DNA from: Amorphoplanes digitatis
GTDB taxonomy: Bacteria; Actinomycetota; Actinomycetes; Mycobacteriales; Micromonosporaceae
Length of the DNA: 64,000 bases
Direction: 5' to 3'
Assembly (NCBI RefSeq): GCF_014205335.1
Contig: NZ_JACHNH010000001.1
Location: 1,736,001-1,800,000 of the forward strand
The position numbers were made by a program, and so were the translations under genes. The notes under the pieces are model-generated. The model saw nothing but the letters and a program-made list of their open reading frames with translations. It was not told where the DNA came from and did not search any database. This document shows, in pieces, positions 53,550 through 62,004 of the stretch; position 1 is the first letter of the stretch; every line of letters starts with the position of its first letter.

Positions 53550-54068
53550 TTACGCGTTGGCGCAGGTGCCGGCCTTCTTCTGGGCCGCGATGGCCTTGTC
53601 GGCGCCCTGTGCGTAGAGGGCCAGGCCCTCCTTGGCGGGCTCGAGCTTCCAGGCGTCGCCCTCGTACACCATGGTGTACGACTGCGCCGCGACGAGCTGC
53701 TTGGCGATGACGATCGCGCGGTCGGCGCCGTCCATGCGGGCGCTGGTGAGCTGGATGGCGAGGCCCTTGCGGGAGCAGGCGGTGTTCAGCTTGACGTAGT
53801 CGTCCTTGCTGATGGCCTTCTTGCCGGCCGCGGTGTAGCCCTCCCAGGCGCCGGCGAAGTCGCCGCCGCTGAAGCGGTCGAACACGGTCTGCGCGGCGGT
53901 CTTGGCGGCCTCGATGGTCTTGGGCTCCGGGCCGCCGGGTGCGGCCGCGGCGGCGTTGCCGGCGGGGGCGTCGGCCTTGTCGTCGGAGCAGGCGGAGGTG
54001 AGGGTGAGCGCGGCGACGGCGATGAGCGCCAGCGCGCCGAGGCGTCGGAACGGGTGGCTGTGGTTCAT
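53550..54068 (-). CDS. Lipoprotein of unknown function
   Basis: 172 residues. Lipoprotein signal with lipobox TSAC (about residue 27), an Ala/Gly/Pro linker, then a roughly 120-residue domain (TVFDRFSGGDFAGAWEGYTA) with the look of an NTF2/SnoaL-like cone fold, two cysteines and a C-terminal CANA. It is probably surface-exposed. It sits between sigma and helR genes without evident functional link. Confidence 0.8.
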   Translation of the reverse strand: MNHSHPFRRLGALALIAVAALTLTSACSDDKADAPAGNAAAAAPGGPEPKTIEAAKTAAQTVFDRFSGGDFAGAWEGYTAAGKKAISKDDYVKLNTACSRKGLAIQLTSARMDGADRAIVIAKQLVAAQSYTMVYEGDAWKLEPAKEGLALYAQGADKAIAAQKKAGTCANA

Positions 54069-54209
54069 GTACCGCTTAATGTCGATGTGCCGCCCGGCGT
54101 AACGGCCCAGGGTCCGCGGTGACGGATTCCTTACACTTGCCCGCGCGGGCCGTAACCTCGCCGACCGTGTCGCCGCCCGACATAGACATCAGCTATTCTG
54201 AGCGTTTCC

Positions 54210-54245
54210 ATGGAAAGCAAAAAAGCCACCTCAAAGGGTGGCTGA
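54210..54245 (+). CDS. Putative 11-residue leader peptide upstream of helR
   Basis: ATG 54210 to TGA 54245 encodes MESKKATSKGG. It lies 10 bases after a TATTCT -10-like box (54194-54199), so the transcript could be near-leaderless. The last codons and the stop fill the hairpin at 54224-54243, and the helR start follows 31 bases later. Translation of this frame would open the hairpin, the arrangement expected for ribosome-mediated control. Not proven to be translated. Confidence 0.45.
   Translation: MESKKATSKGG
54224..54243 (-). terminator. Hairpin in helR leader, terminator-like on the minus strand
   Basis: 7-bp perfect stem AGCCACC/GGTGGCT with a 6-base loop. Reading leftward it is followed by TTTTTTGCTTTCC, a textbook intrinsic terminator unusual for this GC content. 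Reading rightward it lacks a T-run and may instead act as a leader structure. Confidence 0.6.
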
Positions 54246-54276
54246 CCTCGGAATGCTACCACAGCAAGGAGTAGCT

Positions 54277-56592
54277 TTGTCAAGCTCCGCCGGCAGTACG
54301 GAAACACAGCGGAACGACGACATCGAGTCTGAAAAGACCTACCTCGCGACGCTCTACGGCCGCCTCGATCTGCTGCGTGAGCAGGCCGACGAGCGGCTGC
54401 GGTCGATCCTGCTCGAGGCGGGCGGCACGCCGCAGGGCCGATCGCAGCGGGAGGCGACCCGTAGTCACTGGGCCGAACAACTCGCCCAGATGAATGCGGT
54501 CGAGAATGGTCTGTGTTTCGGCCGGCTCGACTTCGCCGCCGACAATCCGCGCTACATCGGCCGGATCGGGCTTTTCGCCGAGGACCGCACCCGGGATCCG
54601 CTGCTCGTCGACTGGCGTGCCCCCGCGGCGCGGGCGTTCTACCTCGCCACCGCCGTGTCACCCGAGGGGGTGACCCGCCGGCGCCACCTGCGTACCCGGG
54701 GCCGGGAGCTGACCGGCATCGACGACGAGGTGCTGGACCTGGCGGCCGGCGCGGCCGGCGGCCGTGAGGACGTGACCGGCGAGGCCGCGCTGCTCTCCGC
54801 GCTGACCGCGCACCGCACCGGGCGCATGCGCGACATCGTCGAGACGATCCAGTCCGAGCAGGACGAGGTGATCCGCGCCGGGCTGCCGGGCGTCCTCGTG
54901 GTGCAGGGCGGCCCCGGCACCGGCAAGACCGCGGTGGCGCTGCACCGCGCCGCGTACCTGCTCTATACGCACCGCGCCCAGCTGACCAAGCAGGGCGTGC
55001 TCATCCTCGGGCCGAACGCGACGTTCCTGCGCTACATCTCCCAGGTGCTTCCCTCGCTGGCCGAGACCGGCGTGCTGCTCGCCACCCTCGGTGACATGTT
55101 CCCGGGCGTGACCGCCCGGGCCGCCGAGGCGCCGGAGGCGGCCGCCCTCAAGGGCCGCACGGACATGCTGGACGTGCTCGCCGCCGCGGTCGCCGACCGG
55201 CAGACCGTGCCGGACGACCACGTCGAGGTCGATCACGACGGCTTCCCGCTGCGCATCGAGCGGGCCGTCTGCGAGCAGGCGCGCGACGAGGCCCGGCGCT
55301 CCGGGCGCCCGCACAACCTGGCCCGGTCGATCTTCGTGACCGCGGTCATCCACACCCTGTCGTTGCAGATCGCCGAGCGCATCGGCGCCGACCCGCTCGG
55401 CGGCGACAACCTGCTCGAGGAGGCCGACCTCGCCGAGACCCGCCGCGAGCTGCGCGAGGACGCCGACGTGCAGGCCGCGCTCTTCGACCTGTGGCCGATC
55501 CTCACCCCGCGGCAGGTGCTGCGCGACCTGCTCGCCGACGCCGGCCGGCTGGCGTCGGCCGCGCCCGGGCTCACCGACGACGAGCGCGGGCTGCTGCTGC
55601 GCGCGCACCGGGCCGGCTGGACGCCGGCCGACGTGCCGCTGCTCGACGAGCTCGCCGAGCTGCTCGGCGTCGACGACACCCTGCGGGCCCGGGCCGTGGC
55701 CCGCGAACGCGAGCAGGCGATCGAGTACGCCGAGGGCGTGCTGGAGATCGTCGAGGGCTCCCGCTCGCTCGACTTCGAGGACGAGGAGGAGGAGGTGCTC
55801 TCCGCGATCGACGTCGTGGACGCGAGCGCCTTCGTCGAGCGCCACGAGGTGATCGACACCCGGACCGCGGCGGAGCGCGCGGCCGCCGACCGCAACTGGG
55901 TCTTCGGCCATGTGATCGTCGACGAGGCGCAGGAGCTCTCGCCGATGGCCTGGCGGCTGCTGATGCGCCGCTGCCCGAGCCGGTCGATGACCGTGGTCGG
56001 CGACGTGGCGCAGACCGGCGAGCTGGCCGGGACGACGACCTGGGAGCAGGTCTTCGAGCCGTACGTCGCGCAGCGCTGGCGGCTGGCCGAGCTGAGCGTC
56101 AACTACCGCACCCCGGCTGAGGTGATGACGGTGGCCGCGGACGTGCTCGCCGCGGTCGACCCGTCGCTGCGGCCGCCGCGGTCGGTCCGGACGGCCGGCG
56201 TCGAGCCGTGGGCGGCCCGGGTGCGGCCCGCCGAGCTGGCCACGGAGCTGATCAAGGCGGTACGCCGGGAGGCGGGCGGCGTCACGGGCGGGCGCGTCGG
56301 CGTCCTGGTGCCGGCGGAGCTCGAGGAGGAGCTCGGCCGCGAGCTGACGGCGGCGATCCCGGAGTCGGCGGTCGGCGAGCAGCCCGACCTGCTCAACCAC
56401 ATCGTGCTGATGACGGTGCGGCAGGCGAAGGGCCTGGAGTTCGACAGCGTGATCGTGGTCGAGCCGGACCGGATCCTCGCGGAGAGCCCGCGCGGCCTGA
56501 GCGACCTCTACGTGGCGGTCACCCGTTCGACCCTGGCGCTCGGCGTGCTGCACACCGCCGACCTGCCGAAGGTCCTGAACGCCCTGGCCTGA
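54277..56592 (+). CDS. helR: HelR-type RNA polymerase-recycling ATPase (HelD-like)
   Basis: 771 residues from TTG 54277, chosen because AAGGAG lies 5 bases upstream; the further in-frame GTG 54238 has none. N-terminal antiparallel coiled coil (ESEKTYLATLYGRLDLLREQ), UvrD-like helicase motifs (Walker A GGPGTGKTA, VIVDEAQELSPMAW, MTVVGDVAQTG, MTVRQAKGLEFDSVIVVEP). The family removes stalled or rifamycin-bound RNA polymerase from DNA and can confer rifamycin tolerance. It has its own leader region with a small reading frame and hairpin. Confidence 0.88.
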   Translation: MSSSAGSTETQRNDDIESEKTYLATLYGRLDLLREQADERLRSILLEAGGTPQGRSQREATRSHWAEQLAQMNAVENGLCFGRLDFAADNPRYIGRIGLFAEDRTRDPLLVDWRAPAARAFYLATAVSPEGVTRRRHLRTRGRELTGIDDEVLDLAAGAAGGREDVTGEAALLSALTAHRTGRMRDIVETIQSEQDEVIRAGLPGVLVVQGGPGTGKTAVALHRAAYLLYTHRAQLTKQGVLILGPNATFLRYISQVLPSLAETGVLLATLGDMFPGVTARAAEAPEAAALKGRTDMLDVLAAAVADRQTVPDDHVEVDHDGFPLRIERAVCEQARDEARRSGRPHNLARSIFVTAVIHTLSLQIAERIGADPLGGDNLLEEADLAETRRELREDADVQAALFDLWPILTPRQVLRDLLADAGRLASAAPGLTDDERGLLLRAHRAGWTPADVPLLDELAELLGVDDTLRARAVAREREQAIEYAEGVLEIVEGSRSLDFEDEEEEVLSAIDVVDASAFVERHEVIDTRTAAERAAADRNWVFGHVIVDEAQELSPMAWRLLMRRCPSRSMTVVGDVAQTGELAGTTTWEQVFEPYVAQRWRLAELSVNYRTPAEVMTVAADVLAAVDPSLRPPRSVRTAGVEPWAARVRPAELATELIKAVRREAGGVTGGRVGVLVPAELEEELGRELTAAIPESAVGEQPDLLNHIVLMTVRQAKGLEFDSVIVVEPDRILAESPRGLSDLYVAVTRSTLALGVLHTADLPKVLNALA

Positions 56593-56610
56593 TCGGCGAC
56601 GCGACGAAAG

Positions 56611-56636
56611 AGGGCCGGCGCGATCGCGCCGGCCCT
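56611..56636. terminator. Bidirectional terminator hairpin
   Basis: Perfect 12-bp inverted repeat AGGGCCGGCGCG / CGCGCCGGCCCT (56611-56622 / 56625-56636), followed by TTCTT on the plus strand, between convergent helR and sigma genes. Confidence 0.8.
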
Positions 56637-56654
56637 TCTTGAGTCGCCCGTGGC

Positions 56655-57563
56655 TCAGGCGGCCGTCGGGTCCTGGATGGCCAGCGGGGTCAGGCCGTGC
56701 GCGTTGGTCAGTGCCAGCCGCGAGTGCAGGCTGGTGTTGCCGGCGATCGTCGCGAAGTAGCTGGCGCGACGGCGCGCGACGATGCTCTCCGGGTTCTCCA
56801 CCTCCGGCGCGAGGTGCGGGTCGAGGTGCGTGTTGAGGCCGTCCTTGAGCAGCGACAGCGCCTCGGCGCGCAGCTGGCTGATCCGGCTCTCGGTCACGCC
56901 CAGGTCGGCGGCGATGTCCGCCATCGGCCGCTCCCTGAGGAAGTACTCCGTGACGACGGTCTGCAGGCGCTCCGGCAGCGACTCGATGGCGTGGTGCAGG
57001 TAGCCGATCTGCTCGCGGCGCAGCAGCATGTCCTCCGGGCCGGGGTTACGCTCGGTGACCAGGTCGTCTGCGCTGCTGGTGGTGAAGCCCTGCAGGGACA
57101 GCACTGTCGCGCGCTGCACGTCGTTGTCGGTCTGGTGCAGGTCCGTCGTGGTGGTGCCCAGCGCCTGCGCCAGCTCCTCGTTCGTCGGCGTGCGGCCCAG
57201 GGTGGTGGTCAGGCTCTGCCGCGTGGTGTCGGTCATCCGGGCCTTGGTGCGCACCGAGCGGGTCGCCCAGTCCAGCGAGCGGAGCTCGTCGAGGATCGCG
57301 CCGCGGATACGGGTCGTGGCGAAGCGGTGGAACGGGATGCCACGGGTCGGGTCCCAGCCGCGGGCCGCGGTCACCAGCGCGTGCAGGCCGGCGCTGGTGA
57401 GGTCGTCGCGGTGGATGTGGTTGGGGATGCGGGTGAGCATGTCGCGCACGAGGTGACCGACCAACGGCATGTGGGTCCGGATCAGCTCTTCCTGCTCGGC
57501 GGCGGACAGCGCCGGGACGGCGGGCGCGCTGTCGGCAGCGGTCGTCATGGCGGCACTGGTCAT
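56655..57563 (-). CDS. FliA/WhiG-type sigma factor, paralogue of 52666-53514
   Basis: 302 residues from ATG 57563. Same plan as the sigma gene 3 kb upstream: HMPLVGHLVRDML, TSAGLHALVTAARGWDPTRG, DNDVQRATVLSLQGFTT, MADIAADLGVTESRISQL, and the shared end segment LLKDGLNTHLDPHL. It is Thr-rich in the middle and its codon use includes more ACC/ACG runs than its sister. It is likely to direct a motility or development regulon; no anti-sigma or flagellar gene is adjacent. Confidence 0.9.
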   Translation of the reverse strand: MTSAAMTTAADSAPAVPALSAAEQEELIRTHMPLVGHLVRDMLTRIPNHIHRDDLTSAGLHALVTAARGWDPTRGIPFHRFATTRIRGAILDELRSLDWATRSVRTKARMTDTTRQSLTTTLGRTPTNEELAQALGTTTTDLHQTDNDVQRATVLSLQGFTTSSADDLVTERNPGPEDMLLRREQIGYLHHAIESLPERLQTVVTEYFLRERPMADIAADLGVTESRISQLRAEALSLLKDGLNTHLDPHLAPEVENPESIVARRRASYFATIAGNTSLHSRLALTNAHGLTPLAIQDPTAA

Positions 57564-57694
57564 GTATTTCCCCCGTGTGTTGTCCGTGACCCGCGGCTGG
57601 TGGCCCACGGCTTGACAAGGGGAAACTCTGGGTGACTACGGGTGCGCGGCCCGGTGGCGCAGCGTTGCCTCCCGGTTGCGCTCGTCTCAGTTGC

Positions 57695-58399
57695 TCAAGT
57701 CGTCCTAGCGGGGAGATCCGCCGTCGCCAGGTCCCACACGAAGCGGGCCGGCGCGAACGCCTCCGCGTAGCGGACCCGGGCCTGCGCGCCGAAGTGCCGG
57801 GCCGTGCCGGTGGGCAGTTCGGGATCGACCGGGTGCGGCGCGGCGGCGAGCGCCGCCAGCTTGCGCCCCAGGTACGCGGAGATGTCGACGAACAGCGCCG
57901 GGGCGAAGCTCAGCGTCGAGTCGACGGCGTAGTGCAGGATCCGGCCGCTGTGCCGGGCGGCGGCGAGCGTGGCGACGGCGGCGGCCCGGTGCTCGGTGTC
58001 GGCGTCGTCGGGTGCGTGCACGTAGATCACGTCGGCGTCGACGCCGGTGAGCACGTTCTCGATGGCGGCGACGGTCATGCCGTCCGGGGTGACCGGGCCG
58101 GAGCCCCAGGGCTGATCGGCGCGCGGGCGGTGTACGCGGCGGTCGCCGGGGCCGCGGCTGAGCGCCCGGCGGTCCGCGCCGGAACGGCGCTCGGCGGCCT
58201 GCGGTCCCCAGACGAGCAGGCAGTCGAGCGCCCGCGCGGCCGCCTCCGCCTGCCTGCTGCGTGCGGTGTCCGGTCCGTCGCAGGTGAGCACCAGCATGGT
58301 GACGGAGTCGCCGGCGGCCCGGTGCGCGGCAAGGGTGCCGGCGCAGCCGAACTCGATGTCGCCGGGGTGCGCGCCGACGGCGAGCACGCTGCGGGTCAT
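57695..58399 (-). CDS. PIG-L family deacetylase
   Basis: 234 residues from ATG 58399. The family metal motif AHPDD appears as GAHPGDIEFGCAGT, with the third position Gly; the second ligand region is VHAPDDADTEHRAA. Members deacetylate N-acetylglucosaminyl compounds such as mycothiol or antibiotic precursors using Zn2+. The substrate is unknown. It is upstream of the sigma gene on the same strand, 131 bases apart. Confidence 0.85.
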   Translation of the reverse strand: MTRSVLAVGAHPGDIEFGCAGTLAAHRAAGDSVTMLVLTCDGPDTARSRQAEAAARALDCLLVWGPQAAERRSGADRRALSRGPGDRRVHRPRADQPWGSGPVTPDGMTVAAIENVLTGVDADVIYVHAPDDADTEHRAAAVATLAAARHSGRILHYAVDSTLSFAPALFVDISAYLGRKLAALAAAPHPVDPELPTGTARHFGAQARVRYAEAFAPARFVWDLATADLPARTT

Positions 58400-58547
58400 G
58401 CCGCGCATCCGGGTGGGGTGTGTACTCGACGCACATCGGCCTCCCGTGTGAATGGGCGCCGCCGAGGGGGTTCGGCGTTGCTGAGCCCCATCGGCGGGCG
58501 GTCGCGCGGGTTGAGGGTTGTGGCGCGGCTGCGGCAGGCTGGTTGGT

Positions 58548-59045
58548 ATGGATCTGACCGATACCGGCACCGTTGTCACGTTGATCGCCGGCGTGGCGAT
58601 GCTCACCGGGATCCTCGGGGTCGTGATCCCGGTGCTGCCGGGGCTGCTGCTGTGCTGGCTGGCGGTGCTGCTCTGGGCGATCCTCGGCGAGGTCGGCGGC
58701 GGGCGCTGGGTGGTGCTGGCGCTGGCCACGGTGGTCGCGATCGCCGGCACGGTGGTGAAGTACCTGTGGCCGGGCCGCCGCCTGAAGAGCACCGGCGTGC
58801 CCACGTCCTCGATATTCGCCGGCGGCGTGCTCGGCATCGTCGGCTTCTTCGTGGTGCCGGTGGTGGGGCTGGTGCTCGGCTTCGTCCTGGGGCTCTGGCT
58901 GGCCGAGCGGGTGCGGCTCGGCCCGGGTCAGGCCTGGCCGTCGAGCCGGCAGGCCCTGGCCGCGGTGGGCCTGTCCCTGCTCGTGGAGTTCGCCGCGGCG
59001 CTCGGCATCGCGGTGATCTGGGTCTTCGGACTCGTGGCGGCGTAG
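58548..59045 (+). CDS. DUF456 membrane protein
   Basis: 165 residues from ATG 58548. About four to five membrane helices; the DUF456 hallmark GVVIPVLPGLLLCWLAVLLW and the central GRRLKSTGVPTSSIFAGG segment are present. Function unknown for the family. Its stop codon lies within a hairpin shared with the convergent carboxypeptidase gene. Confidence 0.88.
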   Translation: MDLTDTGTVVTLIAGVAMLTGILGVVIPVLPGLLLCWLAVLLWAILGEVGGGRWVVLALATVVAIAGTVVKYLWPGRRLKSTGVPTSSIFAGGVLGIVGFFVVPVVGLVLGFVLGLWLAERVRLGPGQAWPSSRQALAAVGLSLLVEFAAALGIAVIWVFGLVAA

Positions 59046-59068
59046 CCGCTAGCCGCTAGCGGCTACGC
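59040..59068. terminator. Hairpin containing both stop codons of convergent genes
   Basis: Perfect 13-bp stem (59040-59052 / 59056-59068), 3-base loop. The left arm contains the TAG of the DUF456 gene (59043-59045) and the right arm begins with the TAG of the minus-strand carboxypeptidase (59058-59056). Confidence 0.8.
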
Positions 59069-60345
59069 ACCCGCCGGCGTCGCCGCTGGGTGAGCAGGAG
59101 CAGCAGCGGGGTGGCGGCGAGCACCACCGCGATCACCGCGGCCATGCCGAGCGACAGGCCGCGGTCCGTCGTCGTCCCGGCGGCCGAGGCGTCCTTGCCG
59201 CCCTGCGCCGGTGCGGCCGGCGCGGCGCTCCCGTCGGCGGCGGTGCTCGTCGCGGCGACGTCCTCGGGCGCGACGAGCTTGCCGACCGAGGCGTCCTTGG
59301 GCAGGGCGAAGCCCCAGTCGAGCAGCGCGGCGCCCTGCTGCCAGCCGCGCAGCGGCGCGGCCTCGGCGCCGAGCACGGTCGCGACCAGGCGCCGGCCGTT
59401 GCGCTCGGCGCCGCCGACGTAGCTGTGCCGGGCCAGGGTGGTGAAGCCGGTCTTGCCGCCCAGGGCGCCCTTGTAGTTGTAGACCAGCTTGTTCTCGTTC
59501 TGGATCTGGAACCCGCCCCGCTTCAGCTTCTTCTGCGCGGGGATCTGGGCGGTCCTGGTCAGCGCGTACTTGCGGAAGTCGGGCTTGGCGAAGCACGAAC
59601 GGGCGATCAGGGCCAGGTCGTAGGCGCTGGTGAACTGCCCGGGCCCGTCCAGCCCGGACGGGGTCACCGCATGCGTCTGGTACGCGCCCAGCCGCTTCGC
59701 CTCGGCGTTCATGTCGTCGATCGTGGCCGGCAGCCCGCCCGCGCCGCCGCCGAGGCGGGCCAGCGCGTTCGCCGCGTCGTTGCCGGAGTTGAGCAGCAGA
59801 CCCAGCCAGAGCGTCTCGATGCTGTACCTGCCGCCCTTGACCAGGCCGACCGCGGAGCTGTTCACCTCGATGTCGAGGTCGCCGGCCGTGGCGGTCATGA
59901 CCTGCTTCGGGTCGAGCTTGTCCAGGACGGTCGCCACGAGCAGCAGCTTCTGCACGCTGGCCGGGGTGCCGTACACGTGCGGGCCGCAGCCGCCGAGCAC
60001 CTCGCCGGTGTCCAGGTCGGCGACCAGCCAGCTGGTGGCGGTGAGCGCGGGCGGCCGGGGGCTGCCCGCCGGCACGACGAGGCCGTCGGTGGCCAGGCCG
60101 TCGCCGCCGACCGCGCGCAGCACCGGGTCGTCCGGTGGCGGGGTCGGCCGGGCCGGGCGGCCCTTGGGCGGCTTCACCTTGGGCCGGGGGCAAGGAATGG
60201 TCTCGACCTTGCTCGCGACGGGCGGCACCGCGTCCGCCGGTACCGGCAGGGCGGCCGCCGCGGGGAACGCGGTCACCACCGCGGTCACGGCCGCCACGAC
60301 GCGCCGGCGGGTGGTAGCAGGGGTGTAGCGCCGAATCACGGTCAC
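59056..60345 (-). CDS. D-alanyl-D-alanine carboxypeptidase (peptidase S11)
   Basis: 429 residues. The N-terminal signal segment (VVAAVTAVVTAFPAAAALPV) precedes a Pro/Lys-rich linker and the penicillin-binding catalytic domain. Its motifs are SxxK in PASVQKLLL, SxN in LLLNSGNDAAN, and KTG in LGGKTGFTT. A C-terminal membrane anchor (GMAAVIAVVLAATPLLLLL) ends in an Arg cluster. It trims the terminal D-Ala of peptidoglycan outside the cell. The GTG start overlaps the stop of the small gene upstream (GTGA). Confidence 0.93.
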   Translation of the reverse strand: MTVIRRYTPATTRRRVVAAVTAVVTAFPAAAALPVPADAVPPVASKVETIPCPRPKVKPPKGRPARPTPPPDDPVLRAVGGDGLATDGLVVPAGSPRPPALTATSWLVADLDTGEVLGGCGPHVYGTPASVQKLLLVATVLDKLDPKQVMTATAGDLDIEVNSSAVGLVKGGRYSIETLWLGLLLNSGNDAANALARLGGGAGGLPATIDDMNAEAKRLGAYQTHAVTPSGLDGPGQFTSAYDLALIARSCFAKPDFRKYALTRTAQIPAQKKLKRGGFQIQNENKLVYNYKGALGGKTGFTTLARHSYVGGAERNGRRLVATVLGAEAAPLRGWQQGAALLDWGFALPKDASVGKLVAPEDVAATSTAADGSAAPAAPAQGGKDASAAGTTTDRGLSLGMAAVIAVVLAATPLLLLLTQRRRRRVRSR

Positions 60346-60773
60346 CGGGCCTCCGCGTCGAGCCGGCGCCGCAGCAGCTCGGCAAGGGGCATTGTCTCGC
60401 CGTCGCCGCCGCCGGCGCCCACGATCAGCCGGGGCGCGCTGGGCGACACGTCGGCGCCCGCGAAGCGGGCCCGCAGCGACGAGGGCACGGTCAGGACGTA
60501 GTAGTGCCCGTCCTCGCCGACGGCGACCGAGCGGTTCGCCTTGAGGTACCAGCCGCGCAGCCGCGTCCGGTAGGTCGCGCGGCCGTCGAACGCGCGGGCG
60601 CGCAGCCCGGTCGGCGCCACGCCGCGCTCGGCGGCCGCCCGCACGAAGTCGGCGAGCAGCCGGCCGGCCTGCTCGGCCTCCGCGGCGCGGCCGGCCTCCA
60701 GCGCGGCGGCGTGCCCCGCAACGGCCTGCCGGCGCTGCTCGTGCCAGGCGGCACGCTCGTCGTCGGCGTTCAT
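60342..60773 (-). CDS. Hypothetical protein coupled to carboxypeptidase gene
   Basis: 143 residues from ATG 60773. The first 60 residues are helical and Ala/Glu/Arg rich; the rest (TYRTRLRGWYLKANRSVAVG, YYVLTVPSSLRARF) looks like a small beta domain. There is no signal peptide and no recognised family. Its TGA overlaps the GTG of the carboxypeptidase, so it is translated in the same operon. Confidence 0.8.
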   Translation of the reverse strand: MNADDERAAWHEQRRQAVAGHAAALEAGRAAEAEQAGRLLADFVRAAAERGVAPTGLRARAFDGRATYRTRLRGWYLKANRSVAVGEDGHYYVLTVPSSLRARFAGADVSPSAPRLIVGAGGGDGETMPLAELLRRRLDAEAR

Positions 60774-61003
60774 GGCGACGACCCTAACGGCACCCGGACG
60801 CACTCAGCCACCCGGGTTTAGCGGCCGCGCATCCGGATCGGTCCGGCGCCGATTACCCCGAAATAGCAAGGTCGCAATTAGGGAAGGCGGCGCGCTAATT
60901 GCCCCGAGTCGGCGATAGTCTGTGAAATCCCGGAGAACTGTTGCGCACGGAGTCGCGACAGGCGAGACTGGGCGCGGTTCTTCGGATTACGTCAGGAGTC
61001 GTT

Positions 61004-61354
61004 ATGGCGCGGCAGGTAATCACCACTCTCATCGACGACCTCGACGGAAAGCCGGCTGACCGGACAGTCGAGTTCAGCCTCGACGGGACGAGCTACACCA
61101 TCGACCTTTCCGAGGCCAATGCCGGCAAGCTTCGTAAGGCGCTGGACCCGTTCATCAACGCGGGTACCCGTATCGGGCGCGGTGGTTCCGGTCGTGGCCC
61201 GGGCCGGCCGGCGAGCGGCACCCGCACCGCCGGCAGCCGCGACGAGAACAGGCTGATCCGGGAATGGGCGGCCGAGCACGGCCACCAGATCTCCGAGCGC
61301 GGCCGCATCCCGCAGAGCGTCAGCAGCGCCTACCGGGCGGCGCACGGCCGCTGA
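61004..61354 (+). CDS. lsr2: Lsr2 nucleoid-associated protein
   Basis: 116 residues from ATG 61004, with AGGAG upstream. The N-terminal dimerisation domain (QVITTLIDDLDG, VEFSLDGTSYTIDLSEANA) is joined by a Gly/Arg linker to the C-terminal DNA-binding domain with the conserved RGRIP motif (ISERGRIPQSVSSAYRAAH). It binds AT-rich, often foreign, DNA and silences it. A hairpin terminator follows. Confidence 0.95.
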   Translation: MARQVITTLIDDLDGKPADRTVEFSLDGTSYTIDLSEANAGKLRKALDPFINAGTRIGRGGSGRGPGRPASGTRTAGSRDENRLIREWAAEHGHQISERGRIPQSVSSAYRAAHGR

Positions 61355-61372
61355 TACACGGCGGATCCTGAT

Positions 61373-61406
61373 CGCATCGACCGCGGCTATGCCCGCGGTC
61401 GATGCG
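61373..61406 (+). terminator. Terminator hairpin after lsr2
   Basis: Perfect 14-bp stem (61373-61386 / 61393-61406), 6-base loop, 18 bases after the lsr2 stop. Confidence 0.8.
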
Positions 61407-62004
61407 TCGTGTCCGCTACCAGGAGGCCGACGGCCGAGCCGGACCCGGCGGGCGTCCGGCCCGGCTCGCGCGGTCCCGGCGCGTGCCCGGCCCGGATGCG
61501 CTCCGGGCCGCGCCGTTTTCTGGCGCATGCCTGCCCCGGGCATACTGCGGGCCGTGCCGTTCTGGCGCGAGTCCGCCAGGCGGTCCGGTCCGCGCCGCAA
61601 TGGGCCCGGCGCACCCGCAAAGAGCCCCGCGGGTGCCGGAAAGGCCCGCCTCCTATGGCGGGAAAGTCTTCGCGAGTGTTAACACGGGTCGACGGTGCGT
61701 CAATCCCGGCCCGGAACCCGTTAACGATGGCCCAGCGTGTGTAAAGCATTGCCCTGCGTGGCGTATAGCGGCCGACCCGGCGCGGGTATTGGGCCACCCG
61801 GTCCGGTAAGCCCGGGCCGGTGCCGAAAGGCCGCCACCGTAACGTCGCGCCGGGACCGGGCGGCGCCGTCATTTGGTGGCCCCGGCAACGCCCGCCGCCG
61901 GGTGCCGGTGCCGGGCGGTGTTCCGGTTCCCGTGTGCCGCCCGATCCGGCCGGTGCCGCGGCCGGAAAGGGCCGCAAGGATTCCGGCGAAGACGCACCGG
62001 CGGC
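61407..62004. other. ~600-base stretch without a recognised gene
   Basis: Open frames here have poor codon use and no recognisable motif. Many GGCCCGG/CCGGTGCC-like words recur. Two GTTAAC sites (61678-61683, inside the 10-bp palindrome 61676-61685, and 61720-61725) form a loose inverted repeat GTTAACACGGG / CCCGTTAAC. I see no promoter-like or RNA-like element that I could name. Confidence 0.5.

Noticed and set aside
54139..54150. GCCCGCGCGGGC palindrome upstream of helR as a rifamycin-associated element
   Set aside because: It is a simple GC palindrome and I cannot match it confidently to the known element.
61387..61977. Overlapping open frames on both strands after lsr2
   Set aside because: Compositionally random Pro/Arg/Gly-rich translations, no ribosome sites, one runs through the lsr2 terminator.
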